In this document: positions 1 to 11,612 of the stretch, one piece after another
Layout: each line of letters opens with the position of its first letter
How positions within the stretch are numbered: the first letter of the stretch is position 1
Source: Ashinkailepas kermadecensis
Lineage: Eukaryota; Arthropoda; Thecostraca; Neolepadidae
Length of the DNA stretch: 64,000 nt
Reading direction: 5' to 3'
NCBI GenBank assembly: GCA_034440615.1
Contig: JAOTOM010005185.1
Location: forward strand, 1,986,001 to 2,050,000
Made by a program: the position numbers and the translations under genes
Notes under the pieces: generated by a model
Seen by the model: only the letters and a program-made list of their open reading frames with translations
Told to the model about the DNA's origin: nothing
Databases searched by the model: none

Positions 1-1555
1 ACACTAACACCACCTGCCCTGCTCCTCGCTACTGTCGTGTGTTCGATACTAACACCACCTGCTCTGCTCCCCGCTACTGCCGTGTGTTCGACACTTACAC
101 CACCTGCTCTGCTCCCTGCTACTGCCGTGTGTTCGACACTAACACCACCTGCTCTGCTCCCCTCTACTATCGTGTGTTCGACACTCACACCACCAGCCCT
201 GCTCCTCGCTACTGCCGTGTGCTCGACTCTAACACTACCTGCTCTGCTCCCCGCTACTGCCGTTTGTTCGACACTAACACCACTTGCCCTGTTCCCTGCT
301 ACTGCCGTGTGTTCAACACCACCTGCTCTGCTCCCCACTACTATCGTGTGTTCGACACTAACACCACCTGCTCTGCTCCCCACTACTATCGTGTGTTCGA
401 CACTAACACCACCTGCCCTGTTCCTCGCTACTGCCGTGTGTTCGACACAAACACCACATGCCTTGCTCCCCGCTATTGCCGTGTGTTCGACACTAACACC
501 ACCTGCCCTGCTCCTCGCTACTCTGCCGTGTGTTCGACACTAACACCACCTGCCCTGCTCCCCGCTACTGCCGTGTGTTCGACACTAACGCCACCTGCCC
601 TGCTCCCCGCTACTGCCGTGTGTTCGACACTAACGCCACCTGCCCTGCTCCCCGCTACTGCCGTGTGTTCGACACTAACGTCACCTGCCCTGCTCCCCGC
701 TACTGCCGTGTGTTCGACACTAACGCCACCTGCCCTGCTCCCCGCTACTGCCGTGTGTTCGACACTAACGCCACCTGCCCTGCTCCTCGCTACTCTGCCG
801 TGTGTTCGACACTAACACCACCTGCCCTGCTCCTCGCTACTCTGCCGTGTGTTCGACACTAACACCACCTGCCCTGCTCCTCGCCACTGCCGTGTGTTCG
901 ACACTAACGCCACCTGCCCTGTTCCTCGCTACTCTGCCGTGTGTTCGACACTAACACCACCTGCCCTGCTCCCCACTATTTCCGTGTGTTCGACACTAAC
1001 ACCACCTGCCCTACTCCTCGCTACTCTGCCGTGTGTTCGACACTAACACCACCTGCCCTGTTCCTCGCTACTCTGCCGTGTGTTCGACACTAACACCACC
1101 TGCCCTGTTCCTCGCTACTGCCGTGTGTTCGACACTAACACCACCTGCCCTGTTCCTCGCTACTGCCGTGTGTTCGACACTAACACCACCTGCCCTGCTC
1201 CTCGCTACTCTGCCGTGTGTTAGACACTAACACCACCTGCCCTGCTCCTCGCTACTGCCGTGTGTTCGACACTAACACCATCTGCCCTGTTCCTCGCTAT
1301 TGCCGTGTGTTCGACACTAACGCCACCTGCCCTGCTCCTCGCTACTCTGCCGTGTGTTCGACACTAACACCACCTGCTCTACTCCTCGCTACTGCCGTGT
1401 GTTCGACACTAACACCACCTGCTCTGCTCCCCGCTACTGCCGTGTGTTCGACACTAACACCACCTGCCCTGCTCCCCGCTACTGCCGTGTGTTCGACACT
1501 AACACCACCTGCCCTGCTCCTCGCTACTCTGCCGTGTGTTCGACACTAACACCGA
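1..1555. repeat. 45/47-bp minisatellite array, about 34 copies
   Basis: Tandem units spaced 45 bp, each with GTTCGACACTAACACCACCT followed by a CT-rich half. A 47-bp variant reads CTACTCTGCC in place of CTACTGCC. The array already runs at base 1, so its true left end lies outside the window, and it stops near 1555. Because 45 is a multiple of 3, two 15-residue reading registers stay open; the 47-bp units switch between them. I read this as non-coding satellite DNA. Confidence 0.95.
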
Positions 1556-2035
1556 GTGTAGCGCATAGCATGTATCATGCATCCAGCGGGCTCCGCCAGC
1601 CGTCCAAGTTATGGTAATCGGTGTGTATGACCCGGGGCGGCCCGGACTGGACGAGTCGTGCAGGCAACTGCATTCAGCACCTATGCTCTGAATAAAGCTG
1701 CTCCGACACGGAATACTTCGGGTATGCACCAGCAGCGTACCCAAGACGTAATAAAGTGGAGATAACGCGCAAGGATAAACAGGCATCCGGGACTGGTATT
1801 TGACCGTCAGCCAGCCTGAAGTCTGAAAGTAGCCGGGAGAAATGTATATTTCCATCGCAATAGCAGGTGTTGATTGATCAATGAGGCACCAACCGGCCAC
1901 GCTGGTGACACAGTCTTACCCAGCACCTCAGCTGCCTTCCCCTGTCTGCACCCAGACCCGCAGTCATCTTCCTCTATCTGTGCCCAGCACCTATGCTCTG
2001 AGGGGAGGTGTACCCGCACCGAACACACCACAATG
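1556..2035. other. unassigned, mixed composition
   Basis: Single-copy sequence between two arrays. I see no gene, RNA or mobile-element signal. Confidence 0.5.
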
Positions 2036-2348
2036 GATATGGACTGTAGTGGTCACATCATCCCTCTTCCCCAGACCGGACCGGCCCCACACCTACGGCA
2101 GATATGGACTGTACTGGTCACACTCTGCCCCAGACCGGACCGGCCCCACACCTACGACAGATATGGACTGTACTGGTCACACTCTTCCCCAGACCGGACC
2201 GGTCCCACATATACAGTAGGTGCAGAATGCACTGGCCACATCATCCCTCTGCCCCAGACCGGACCGGCCCCACATATACAGTAGGTCTGGACTGTAGTGG
2301 TCACATCATCCCTCTACCCCAGACTGGACCGGCCCCACATCTACAATG
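2036..2348. repeat. 59-65-bp tandem repeat, 5 copies
   Basis: Five imperfect units built on TGGACTGTAGTGGTCACA and CCCCAGACCGGACCGGCCCC. Unit length alternates between about 59 and 65 bp through a 6-bp indel in the ATCATCCCT part. The last unit is the most diverged. Confidence 0.9.
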
Positions 2349-3384
2349 GGCCAGGCCTCAGTTGTTAGTTCATCTCTGCCAGTTCTCCCATCGGTGGCCA
2401 ATTGCCCATCAGGTAGGTAGGACGTCTCCCCCAGACGGAAGTACGTCTCCCGTGTGGCTTGTGGCGCTTCATCACGCGTGAAGACGGCGACACCAGGCAC
2501 GTTCGCAGTGCCACTGCAGGGTTCATTGCTCCCGCAGTTGGCGCGGGGGCCGGCAAGCACCGCACCCTCTGCCTCTGATTGGGTGCTCGTGGCCGAGCAG
2601 CATGCTACCCGATAGATCATGCAATCCAACACCGACTGGAGGAATTAAGTGAAGTGATGTGAATTGAAATGACGTGAAGTGAAGTGATGTGGACCGATCT
2701 ACCGACCGAACGGGGAGGGGAGGAGCACGGAGCGCCATCCGCTGAACAGCGGCCAACATTGGCCAGGCAATATCTAGGCCGTTGAGACGAACTGCTGGGA
2801 ACTAGACGGCTCCGCCCCTACCCACCAGTCACTGGCTACGCCCACAGCAGCTATAAATCCCGAGCAAGCCGAGTTGGCGCTCCAGGAGCGCCGGCAGCCG
2901 AACCTCGGACATCCGCCGGAAGCCGGCTCACGCGGCTGACCGGCTGTTGCAGACGGTCGCCGATGCACGCGGAGCAACGTTCGGACAGCACTTACTGCGC
3001 GAATGCATCAGTGTGCATCAGTGATGACAGTTTTTGCAGACCGGTGACCCATCGTGGCTACTGATCGGTGCAGATTTGTTCACACCACTGCGGTTGTGCG
3101 CTGTCGCCTGCTACATCGGCGCCCCGGTGTCGGTGTCACAACACGTGCCTCCCACCCTGCGCCTGAGGCCGGTCTGAGGGCGTTCGATGGGCGCGACTGG
3201 TGCGGGTCCGACTTCACAGCCGCACCACGGGCGGGCACCAACACCAATACGGATGCCGACGGGCCGGGCCGCGGTTCACAGCCACGCGGCGTCGACACGA
3301 CGAGCGCCGACGTCCGCACGCGTCCTGCGCCGGTCCGTATCTCAACATCCGGCCGGGCACAGTCACATGTCATCACGTCCACTG
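2349..3384. other. unassigned region with a weak promoter-like box
   Basis: A short GTGAAGTGA-rich simple repeat lies near 2645-2695. A TATAAA box stands alone at 2852-2857 in GC-rich sequence. The longest non-repetitive frame nearby (about 3054-3659, plus) begins at GTG rather than ATG and resembles nothing I know, so I do not call a gene. Confidence 0.4.
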
Positions 3385-3415
3385 CACGTGGCCACGTGTG
3401 CCACGTGACCACGTG
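3385..3415. promoter_or_regulatory. cluster of four CACGTG E-boxes
   Basis: CACGTG occurs at 3385, 3393, 3402 and 3410, spaced 8, 9 and 8 bp, so four perfect bHLH-type E-boxes fall within 31 bp. Regulatory function is inference. The sequence is also locally palindromic, so it may simply be a short tandem duplication. Confidence 0.45.
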
Positions 3416-6400
3416 CTCCGCACGAGAGCACATCAAGCGGCCTCGACGTGGCGAGGCCGCTGCCGCTCGACGTCCGCTCAACGCCGAATGTCATCCAACT
3501 GACACATTTATCCATCAGTTTTCAAAGGCGAGGCAGCTGGGTCCACATCGGCCGTCGTCAGATGGGGTGATGGAGCGTCTGCGACCGCCGCCGGACGGCG
3601 AGCGATCGGCGCCGGGGACTCCGACGGAGAAATTCACCGGCCGGAACGCCTTCCGGTAGACGAAACGTCGACCGAGGCGGAACCACGCTGTGTTCCACTT
3701 GGATTAGCTACGATTACGAGCACGGGAACTTCACTGGTTGCATAGCAGTCGCAAGCGTCCAGCAATTGCTTCGGGTGATGGCGACAACACCAACATATGC
3801 ACGGATGACACGCGTAGCTCCCGAAGCTTCTAGGAGGCAGGTATGATGGGGTCATGCTAATTGTGTCGCTGTGTAGCCAGGCGCAGTGGACGTCACGAAC
3901 AGTGTTCCACATGAGGGGAGTTGTAACAGCGAGACGACTTGGCAACCTTCCAACACTGTCCGTTCGGCTGCGTGTAATTGATTTGTTGGCTGGTTATTTG
4001 GGATCCGAGACGTCCCATCTGTATTCCTTTCCTCCCCTCCCACACACCGATCGACTGGTCTTATTCCTTGCTGTGTATGTCGTAATAATATTCCAACCAG
4101 CATCCAACACCAACACCAACAGCATCCAACAGCATCCAACATGATGAATTCAGACACTGAAGTGGACACGATAGACCTCCTCACAATGCTCTCGAACCTC
4201 AAGTTAGCAAATGGTAACATTCATTTGAGATACTTGGTCTAAGCTGAATAGAACAAAAATAGAGGAATATTATTTACACGGCTGGAAATCAACAGCACGT
4301 TGGAATGAAAGTAAAATACCTCGTCACTGACACATCAGTGGTGGATAAGCCATAAGCGCCAATATTAACGAACAAGTGGTGGTAAAGTAGCATGATATGC
4401 GCGCCATTGAGCGCTACTTTGCTATCAGAGCTATTACCCTCCACGAGTCTGGCAATGGTATGGTAAGTGCGCTTATATCCACACCAGACAAACTCGTTGC
4501 TTTATAACGACCAAATTGGAGTATGTTACCCATCTAATCGAATGGTGCCGTAATGGTGTTTTAAAATGTCTTGCAATATCGTATTGTTTACTCTGCCGTG
4601 GTTGGTGTAGTGCTGTGCCACATATCCGGCGATCGTGTGACTCAAAGAGCACACTTTTATCACAAGAGCAGGAATATTTTGGGTAGAAGCTCATTTGGAA
4701 GTAACAAACCTTCCTCTGTACTTCAGAACTAAATCTGCTCCCAAAACATGTTTTGTCAACAAAACATGACACACATGAAGCATTGGCATGACTGCCAATG
4801 CAACTGAAGGACCTCCCTGTTGGCGAAGACGCTCTTCACACTATCCCATGCCATTCATGTCAAAATGAGATTACAAATTAGAAGCCGCTGGACAATTGTC
4901 GACCAACAAGTTACTAGTCGGTTAATGAAATGTGGATGCACGAGCCCCACCAGCTTTGCTGACGTAAACAAAGCAGATAGGCGTTCGCGGCTCACGTGAC
5001 CTGTGCGAAGAAAGTGGGCACTATGGTATGTCTAATGGTTCTGCCTTGGTCACTACGACGGATGAAATGTATTCACAGTTGAATTGTAGTTGCCTGAATC
5101 TAAAGCTTTGTATTTAGCTAGCAGCCGATGTTAATGAAACAGCGAGAAGGCAGTACCAACAAATTTCATCATTTCTTTGCACTTTTTAACTTATAATAAA
5201 CGCGTCCGATCCGATCCAATAAGCAAATCCTTCCATGTGTTGGGGGCCCAAAACTGCTCGGCGAGGACGCGAACATTCAAAAATTGACATCGTAAGCATT
5301 TTCTTAGCCAAATAATAGTAATTTTCACTGACTTCCTCAATGGTTTGGAGTATCGATTCCAGACATTAACTCAACTTTTTTTAAACAAAAAGTTCGGACG
5401 TACCTACCATTGAACCAAGCACCACACGTGGTGGTCCAAAATCGGGTTTGCGACGCTTAAAATAACGACGCGAATGCACAGCCCCAATGCATTTATCAGC
5501 TTCAGTACACAAACATGGCCGACACCTGGTGGCTGGTAGCAAACCGTCAAGAACAGACATTCGGCAGGCTTTATTCTTATTTATTTGTTATTATTGTTAT
5601 GTTTTGGTAAAGCAAGTAAGGGTAACTGGCCTACCCGCGAGCTTGGGATGCATGGTTTCCGATCAAATATCAAGAGACCATCCTGGGACGGTCATGAAGT
5701 GGTTCCTACTGCCTCAGTATCACTGTTCGTCACGAGACGTGGACTTTACATCGCTAATTAAACACAACTGTGAGACAAACGACAAATGGCACGCCGGTCC
5801 ATGCATTAAAAAGCGACGCTCATTAAGCCAACCCACCAGCCGCATGGCAATTGTGGTCAAACAGCCGCCGAGGGCCGTGCATCGCTCCTGACTGTGACCT
5901 TGGCGTTCCGGGCTGGCCGCTCTTGCCGGGGGAAGGGAGGGGTGGGGTGGGGTGGCACAACCCGCGTGTGTTCCGTGTGCCACGTGGACGACGTGACATG
6001 CAGTCCCCGCTTCCCTCGGTGGTCACGTGCGAGTGGTGTCCGACAGAGGGGATCACGTGTCAAGGTCGGACCAGCGCATGACTGGCGATCGTGATGTGAC
6101 CGGCCCTCGGACAGTGCACCGCGCGGAATTACCACCGCTCCCGCCACACCCCTGCCGCGAGGGTCAAGCGGCGCTGACCTCTCACACACCGACGGCAGCG
6201 GCGCAGCTGGAGGTGCTCACGGTTACAGCGGGCGCACGCGCTCATTTCCGGAAGAGTGGACCATTTAGCATTTGCAGGGGGAGGGGGTAGCGTTGACGTT
6301 CACAATATACTTTGATTGATTTTGGGAGAACGATCCGCTCAGGCCTTGTCCTCGTCAGCAGGTTGTTCGACGGTGGCCGTGGATGACCTGGCCTCAAAAT

Positions 6401-7199
6401 GTTCACAAGATATGTAAAATGCAAGTGGGAAACGTATGCCAAATTTCGGCGCGCTGCCACACGGTGTTTTCTTTTCACCATTCGCAAAGAACCTTAGAGA
6501 GGAGCCGTACAAGGACCCTCCCCGAGTCGGGGCGGATTAAGCACGATATGGTTGTACAGGGGAGGGACGTGGCGCATCAACAGCAGTAGCTATGTATCAG
6601 TATTGTTGAACATTTCTGGCGTGTTGTCAGCACTGGTATATGATCAGCAGTGCGCTTTACACGCTAACTGCAGGGCAACAATCCTGCAGTTGACTGTCTG
6701 CCCCCCCCCCCCTCCCCAATCAGCTCCAGTAATGATGAATGGAGCACACTGGCGGGCCCGGTTTATTTCAAACCGACTCAAGCCTGACGAAAAAAAATAC
6801 ATTATGGCTAGCTGCTCTCCATTCCTCTCATCCCAATCACATCTACAGCCAAAAACACCTTGGCGAAGGACCTGCATCAGTTGCATATCCAAGAAGTAAC
6901 ATCTTAGCAAATATTTCCGAAAAACATGCCCAATTTACAGAGCCCGCTAGTATCGGCAAGACACACGTAATCAGTTTACGTTCAGCAAGGATAGCAACTC
7001 CCAGATTCAGGACTACGTAGACCAGCGCAAGGACGAACAACGATCTTATCATTGGTACGGTAAAAGTTTTTTTTTTAAAATAAGTGGACCGGTATGAGTG
7101 TTTGTGATCCATGAAGCTCTGGTCGAGGTGGCTTCAAACCAAAATAACTAACTAAATAGACAAGTATGAGATCAAGATGACGTCGGCTGCACGTGGATC
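3416..7199. other. unassigned non-coding region
   Basis: AT-richer sequence from about 4230 to 5480 with no convincing gene. Two small hairpins sit close together: a 9-bp stem with TCAA loop at 4747-4768 and a 9-bp stem with TGAC loop at 4780-4801. A run of 12 C lies at 6701-6712. Open frames here are short and unrecognised. The right part overlaps a possible degenerate retroelement end at 7111-7157. Confidence 0.5.
7111..7157 (+). mobile_element. possible degenerate retroelement 3' end
   Basis: A short hairpin (GAAGC at 7113-7117, GCTTC at 7131-7135) is followed by AAACC and then AAAATAACTAACTAA. This matches the architecture of the 3' module of the retrotransposon at 27754-28854: hairpin, short A/C linker, AAATAACTAAC tail. 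The stem sequence is different but still paired. I find no target-site duplication, so this is a weak call. Confidence 0.25.
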
Positions 7200-7276
7200 C
7201 GTATTGACGTCATCGTGGGTTCGCGGTGACCTCAGCGTGGCTACGCGGTGACCCCAGCGTGGTTCCGCAGTGACGT
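7200..7276. repeat. 22-bp tandem repeat, about 3.5 copies
   Basis: Units of the form TGACCCCAGCGTGGTTCCGC and variants; TGACGTCA-like ends occur at both edges. Confidence 0.75.
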
Positions 7277-8008
7277 CAGACCGACATACCGAGCACGCAA
7301 CACGGCCCTGACCGTGGGGCAGGCAGCGGCGCCGCACATCAGTTCCGATATGGGCGTGGAATCACGCGGGCCGGTCATGATCGAGCCGCCGGAGTAGCCC
7401 GCGGGACATGCGCGGCCAGTGGAATGTTCCGTGCGCAACCAATACGTGATTAATGGGCACCTGTGACCCTACCAAGGTACTGAGGTCAGGCACAGGTCGG
7501 AATTGTGCACGGCAACCAGATTGTTCGAAAATTGTTTGCGAAAGAAACAAAGGGTTCTTGACATGATGTGCTTGCTCACACGTGAAGCACACAGATCACA
7601 ACCACAGCGCGAAGTCACTTAAATATTAATTTTAGCACATGTCTGCACGCGGTACAGATCCGTGCGGGTGCGGCCTCTGACCAAGGCGTCGTCAGCCACG
7701 GAAGTGGATCGCCAGCTCATGCCGAACTCACGAGCACGGCGGAGGGTCCGCCAACTACGAGTGCCGTCACTTTACGAGTGTGTGGCGTGCATGTGGTGGG
7801 GTACCTGGTGTGCCCACCACATGCAAGTGCCTCGCCGCGTACCTCCACAAATCGAGCGATATACACATGTTGCACTACGAGTGGAATAGCACACAGCAGC
7901 ACTGTGCTCCGACTGCACGCACCCTGCGCCAGGAATATATCGTGCCTACGAACTGCACATTCCCGGCTTCCAACTGAGCGTTGTAGAACGAGGGTGTACG
8001 GTACCGAT
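7277..8008. other. unassigned
   Basis: No gene or mobile-element signal seen. Short open frames overlap on both strands without recognisable content. Confidence 0.45.
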
Positions 8009-8530
8009 GGTACATCATACTGAGGGTACACCGTACTGAGGGTGTCCCACACTGAGGATACACAGCACCGAGGGTACACCGTACTGAGGGCACACCGTAC
8101 TGAGGGTACACCGTACTGAGGGTACACCGTACTGAGGGTACCCCATACTGAGGTTACCCCATACTGAGAGTACATCATACTGAGGATACACCGTACTGAG
8201 GGTACCCCATATTGAGGATACACCGTACTGAGGGTACCCCATACTGAGGTTACCCCATACTGAGAGTACCCCATACTGAGGATACACCGTACTGAGGGTA
8301 CCCCATACTGAGGGTACACCGTACTGAGGGTGTCCCACACCGAGGATACACAGCACCGAGGGTACACCGTACTGAGAGTACACCGCACTGAGGGTACACC
8401 GTACTGAGGGTACCCCATACTGAGGTTACCCCATGCTGAGGTTACCCCATACTGAGGGTACACCGCACTGAGGGTACACCGTACTGAGGGTACACCGTAC
8501 TGAAGGCACACCGCACCGAAGGTACATCGC
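8009..8530. repeat. 16-bp minisatellite, about 33 copies
   Basis: Units alternate between TGAGGGTACACCGTAC and TGAGGGTACCCCATAC, with some GGTT variants. The 16-bp period produces a long minus-strand open frame that is repeat-derived and not a protein. Confidence 0.95.
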
Positions 8531-9091
8531 ACTAGGAACTGATGATGGTCAGTCGGTGGTAGTTCTTCGCGAGTACACCGTCAGTACAATGCTACAACGT
8601 AGCATGAGTTTATAGAATATCATCAGACCGAATACAGCTGTTACACCAATAATACGTGAAATCCACCTTGAGATGCCTCCATAGCTATATACCGATTTGA
8701 ACACCGTATGCCAGTGACCAATCGGCAGCCGCCCCGGTCTGAACCATTTGGTCTGTGATCGAGCGATCAGATCTACCGACCTCCCATTTCGCTTTTGAAG
8801 AGTCTCGAACGTCACCAGAAGATACATGGCAGACGTGTGACGGGTGAAGAGAAGCGGCAAAATCCGACCCCACCCAATACCCGGCCAACCACAGCGGCAC
8901 CCCCCCTCCCTGATTCCCCGGAACTAACGGTGGGAATTAGCTGAGCAACAATTGCGCGTCACTTTTTTCAGTGTCGCTCTTGCACACCTGTGAGAACGGT
9001 ACCTAATCCAGCAGCCGATGAGTTTTGATGGCAGGAGTTCGGCTTATTCGGGTGTAAAATTTAGAAACATGAGAGAATTCGTGCCGGCTGT
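8531..9091. other. unassigned
   Basis: Single-copy sequence. I see no supported feature. Confidence 0.45.
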
Positions 9092-9323
9092 GCGAAGTGA
9101 TGGTGTGCAGAGGATCAAAATGCCGAGGTGTGCATGATGTCTGGCTGAGCGATGTGATGTGGTGGTGTGCAGGAGACCAATGTGCCGAGGTGTGCATGGT
9201 GTCCGGCTGAGCGATGTGATAATGTGCAGAGGATCAATGTGTCGAGGTGTGCTTGATGTCCGGTTGTGAGATGTGATGATGTCCAGAGGATCAATGTGCC
9301 GAGGTGTGCATGATGTCCCGCTG
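9092..9323. repeat. 58-59-bp tandem repeat, 4 copies
   Basis: Units carry GTGCCGAGGTGTGCATGATG and GATGTGATG motifs. The fourth unit abuts a candidate exon on the minus strand. Confidence 0.85.
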
Positions 9324-9590
9324 TAAATGACAGCTGCATGGCTCATTGCAAAACCAGAACGCTGTTTCTGATTGTGGTGGAGCAAAACTACCAGCCGCAA
9401 TTGCAGCGCTGCTGCACTGTTCACGGGTGAAACAGCGTTCGACCATGTCGGTGGTCTGACCAATGTAGCGATCCGGAGCTGATGAGGAAACATGGTTTCT
9501 CACCGAATCGCACGTACATCGCGTGACATCCACAGGCATTTCCGAGTCCACGAATGAGCCAGCATATGTGGTCGTCGACGTCGAAGCACG
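9324..9590 (-). CDS. candidate cysteine-rich exon (low confidence)
   Basis: An open minus-strand frame of about 89 codons without repeats. It starts right after a TAG at 9593-9591 that could serve as a splice acceptor AG. The translated stretch has two close cysteines near its start (C-x-C), two in the middle five residues apart, and a C-x3-C-x-C cluster near the end, a composition typical of small extracellular domains. The spacing does not fit the Ly6, EGF or C-type lectin patterns I know, so I name no family. The frame runs into the neighbouring 59-bp array at its 3' side, and I see no strong donor. It could be a real exon, a decayed one or chance. Confidence 0.2.
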
Positions 9591-10842
9591 CTACACACGC
9601 TTCAACCCGGTAGACTCTTCATTGTTATACAGCGTCTTTGGGAAAAACCTCCTTAATTCGACCCCATCTACCTACTCACCATTCATCCAAGCCCCCCAAC
9701 CACACATCATCTCAGCACCCACCCACACTCGTCCACGAACCCACACACAATTCATCCACGCATCCAGAACACATACACCGCTCCCCTCCCGCACAAGCAG
9801 AGCATGGAATGCTCCCCAACAAACACACCTGCCTCCACAAACAAGGCTAGCTTTGCATGCCGGCCGTCGACCGCTGACCGGCCGGGAAGCCATCTCAGCC
9901 ACCGCGGCATATCTCAGCAGGCCCAGAGCTGACCACGCCCCGCTGCCCAACGCCGACCAATCAATCACCAACGCCCACGGCCCTGATCGGCACCTCCGAT
10001 CGAAGCGGGAGGTGCCGGATTACACCACGGTGTTCTGCACATTGGAGCGGCCTCCGCCGGCTCCGCCGCCGACACCGGCGCAGTCCGGTCGTGCCAGGTC
10101 GCGAACAAGACGAATCGCAGCAGCCGGGCTTTGTTTGCACGCGCTCCATCACCGCAGCGAAAGTCTAACTGGGCCACAACTAACCCGAGCGCGACACGAG
10201 CGGCCAACAGCAAACACGATTCTGGGTTAGACAAACGTCGCGGGCGGGCGATTGCGACCCCGGCTGATACATACGGCCGCCGCGGTGGAGGGCACCTGCC
10301 GTCTCCCCCCCCCCGCCCCCCCCCCCTCCAGTGTTCAAATAATGATCTTCGTTAGATGCGAGGTGTCAAAATAAGCACAGTAAGATGTAGAAATTCGCCA
10401 TGGTAAAAGTGTACTTACAGGTGCACCACTTCGTGTATTTTGAAAGTTACGTAATATGGTCACACCTATGTTCACGATAACGGCTTAAAAAAATACACTA
10501 TAAGGTGACATTGTACAACACACCACATCCCTTCACCTGGAATTCCGCTACGACACGAACATCTGGTAACATCTGGTAACTTACGAGATGTCCGCGTATC
10601 GAGAACTGTGATGGTAAGCATGGCCATGATACTTGTAAACAAGATACGGTTAGACATGAGGCATGAAGACTGCACAAAGATCAAGAAGGACGATGTCGTC
10701 ACATCTCTAGGAAAGATGTCGATTCAGTGTTCAGGAGGTGGTATGTTCCGCCTTAGTTCACGAATAATTTACCACTGCCCTCCCCACACCTTCTCCCTTG
10801 GGTGAATGTCGCCCCGGACAACGGGGCTCGGTCTTAGTGAGC
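9591..10842. other. unassigned; CA-rich and poly-C tracts
   Basis: A CCACACA/CATCCA-rich stretch lies at about 9660-9800. A split poly-C tract sits at 10305-10326 (10 C, one G, 11 C). The 235-codon plus-strand open frame (9523-10230) starts at GTG, is compositionally biased, and is not accepted as a gene. Confidence 0.45.
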
Positions 10843-11097
10843 CCAGTACGTCGCCCAGTACATCGCCCAGTCGCTCAGTCACCCAGTCGCTCAGTACGCC
10901 CTGTCGCTCAGTACGTCGTTCAATCACTCAGTCGCCCAGTACATCGCTCAGTCACTCAGTCGCTAGCCGTTCATTCACCCAGTCGCTCAGTCACCCAGTC
11001 GCCCAGTGCGTCGCTCAGTCACTCAGTCGCTAGCCGTTCATTCACCCAGTCGCTCAGTCACCCAGTCGCCCAGTGCGTCGCTCAGTCACTCAGTGCG
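10843..11097. repeat. CAGTCGCTCAGT-type tandem repeat with higher-order duplication
   Basis: Short CAGT-containing units of 8-12 bp, with a block of about 65 bp (containing CGCTAGCCGTTCATTCACCC) duplicated almost perfectly at about 10955-11020 and 11020-11090. Confidence 0.85.
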
Positions 11098-11172
11098 CCC
11101 GGTAGTTGCTGATGCCAGGACGACGCCGGATATCAGGCTACCAGTCACGGCAGGACGGTAGCATTGTGGGTA

Positions 11173-11229
11173 ATTGATGGACTATGTGGGCTTAAGGGCG
11201 CACGAACTGCTAGCGGTTATCTAGCTTCG
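11173..11229 (-). mobile_element. retroelement 3'-end fragment, 57 bp
   Basis: On the minus strand it has the GCGCCCTTAAGCCCA core of the 3' module but lacks the well-paired 5' half of the hairpin. The direct repeat TTGTGGGTA flanks it at 11164-11172 and 11230-11238. The repeat is only 9 bp, so this insertion is less certain than the 17616 and 55310 copies. Confidence 0.5.
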
Positions 11230-11414
11230 TTGTGGGTAGCAGGATGTCGTGCTGGATGGCGGAATACCGCCTCAACGACAAGAAACCGTCACGAACGCAC
11301 GGCCTCCCTTTTAATGACGCACCGCCATACATAACTGGACATCAACAGCACACAATGTGAATTGCAGGGAGCAACACAACAGCAGGATCCCTCACAGCCC
11401 ACAGACAACACACT

Positions 11415-11612
11415 GTAGGGGACAACACGCTATCGCCACGCGACCAGCTACCACCAGGAGGGGACAACACGCTATCGCCACGCGACCAGCTACCACCAGG
11501 AGGGGACAACACACGCGACCAGCTACCACCAGGAGGGGACAACACGCTATCGCCACGCGACCAGCTACCACCAGGAGGGGACAACACGCTATCGCCACGC
11601 GACCAGCTACCA
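11415..11612. repeat. 42-bp minisatellite, 5 copies
   Basis: Units contain GGGGACAACACGCTATCGCC and CGCGACCAGCTACCACCAGG. The third unit has lost 9 bp (CTATCGCCA part) and is 33 bp long. Confidence 0.9.

Noticed and set aside
1..1555. CRISPR array
   Set aside because: The repeats are directly adjacent with no unique spacers, and the genome is eukaryotic.
2852..2857. TATA box promoter
   Set aside because: It is a lone TATAAA without an initiator at the right distance or a supported gene downstream.
3054..3659. 201-codon plus-strand open frame
   Set aside because: It starts at GTG, has no recognisable domain, and overlaps an equally open frame on the other strand.
7717..8532. 271-codon minus-strand open frame
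   Set aside because: It is mostly the 16-bp minisatellite read in frame.
9523..10230. 235-codon plus-strand open frame
   Set aside because: It starts at GTG, runs through a CA-rich low-complexity stretch and has no recognisable content.
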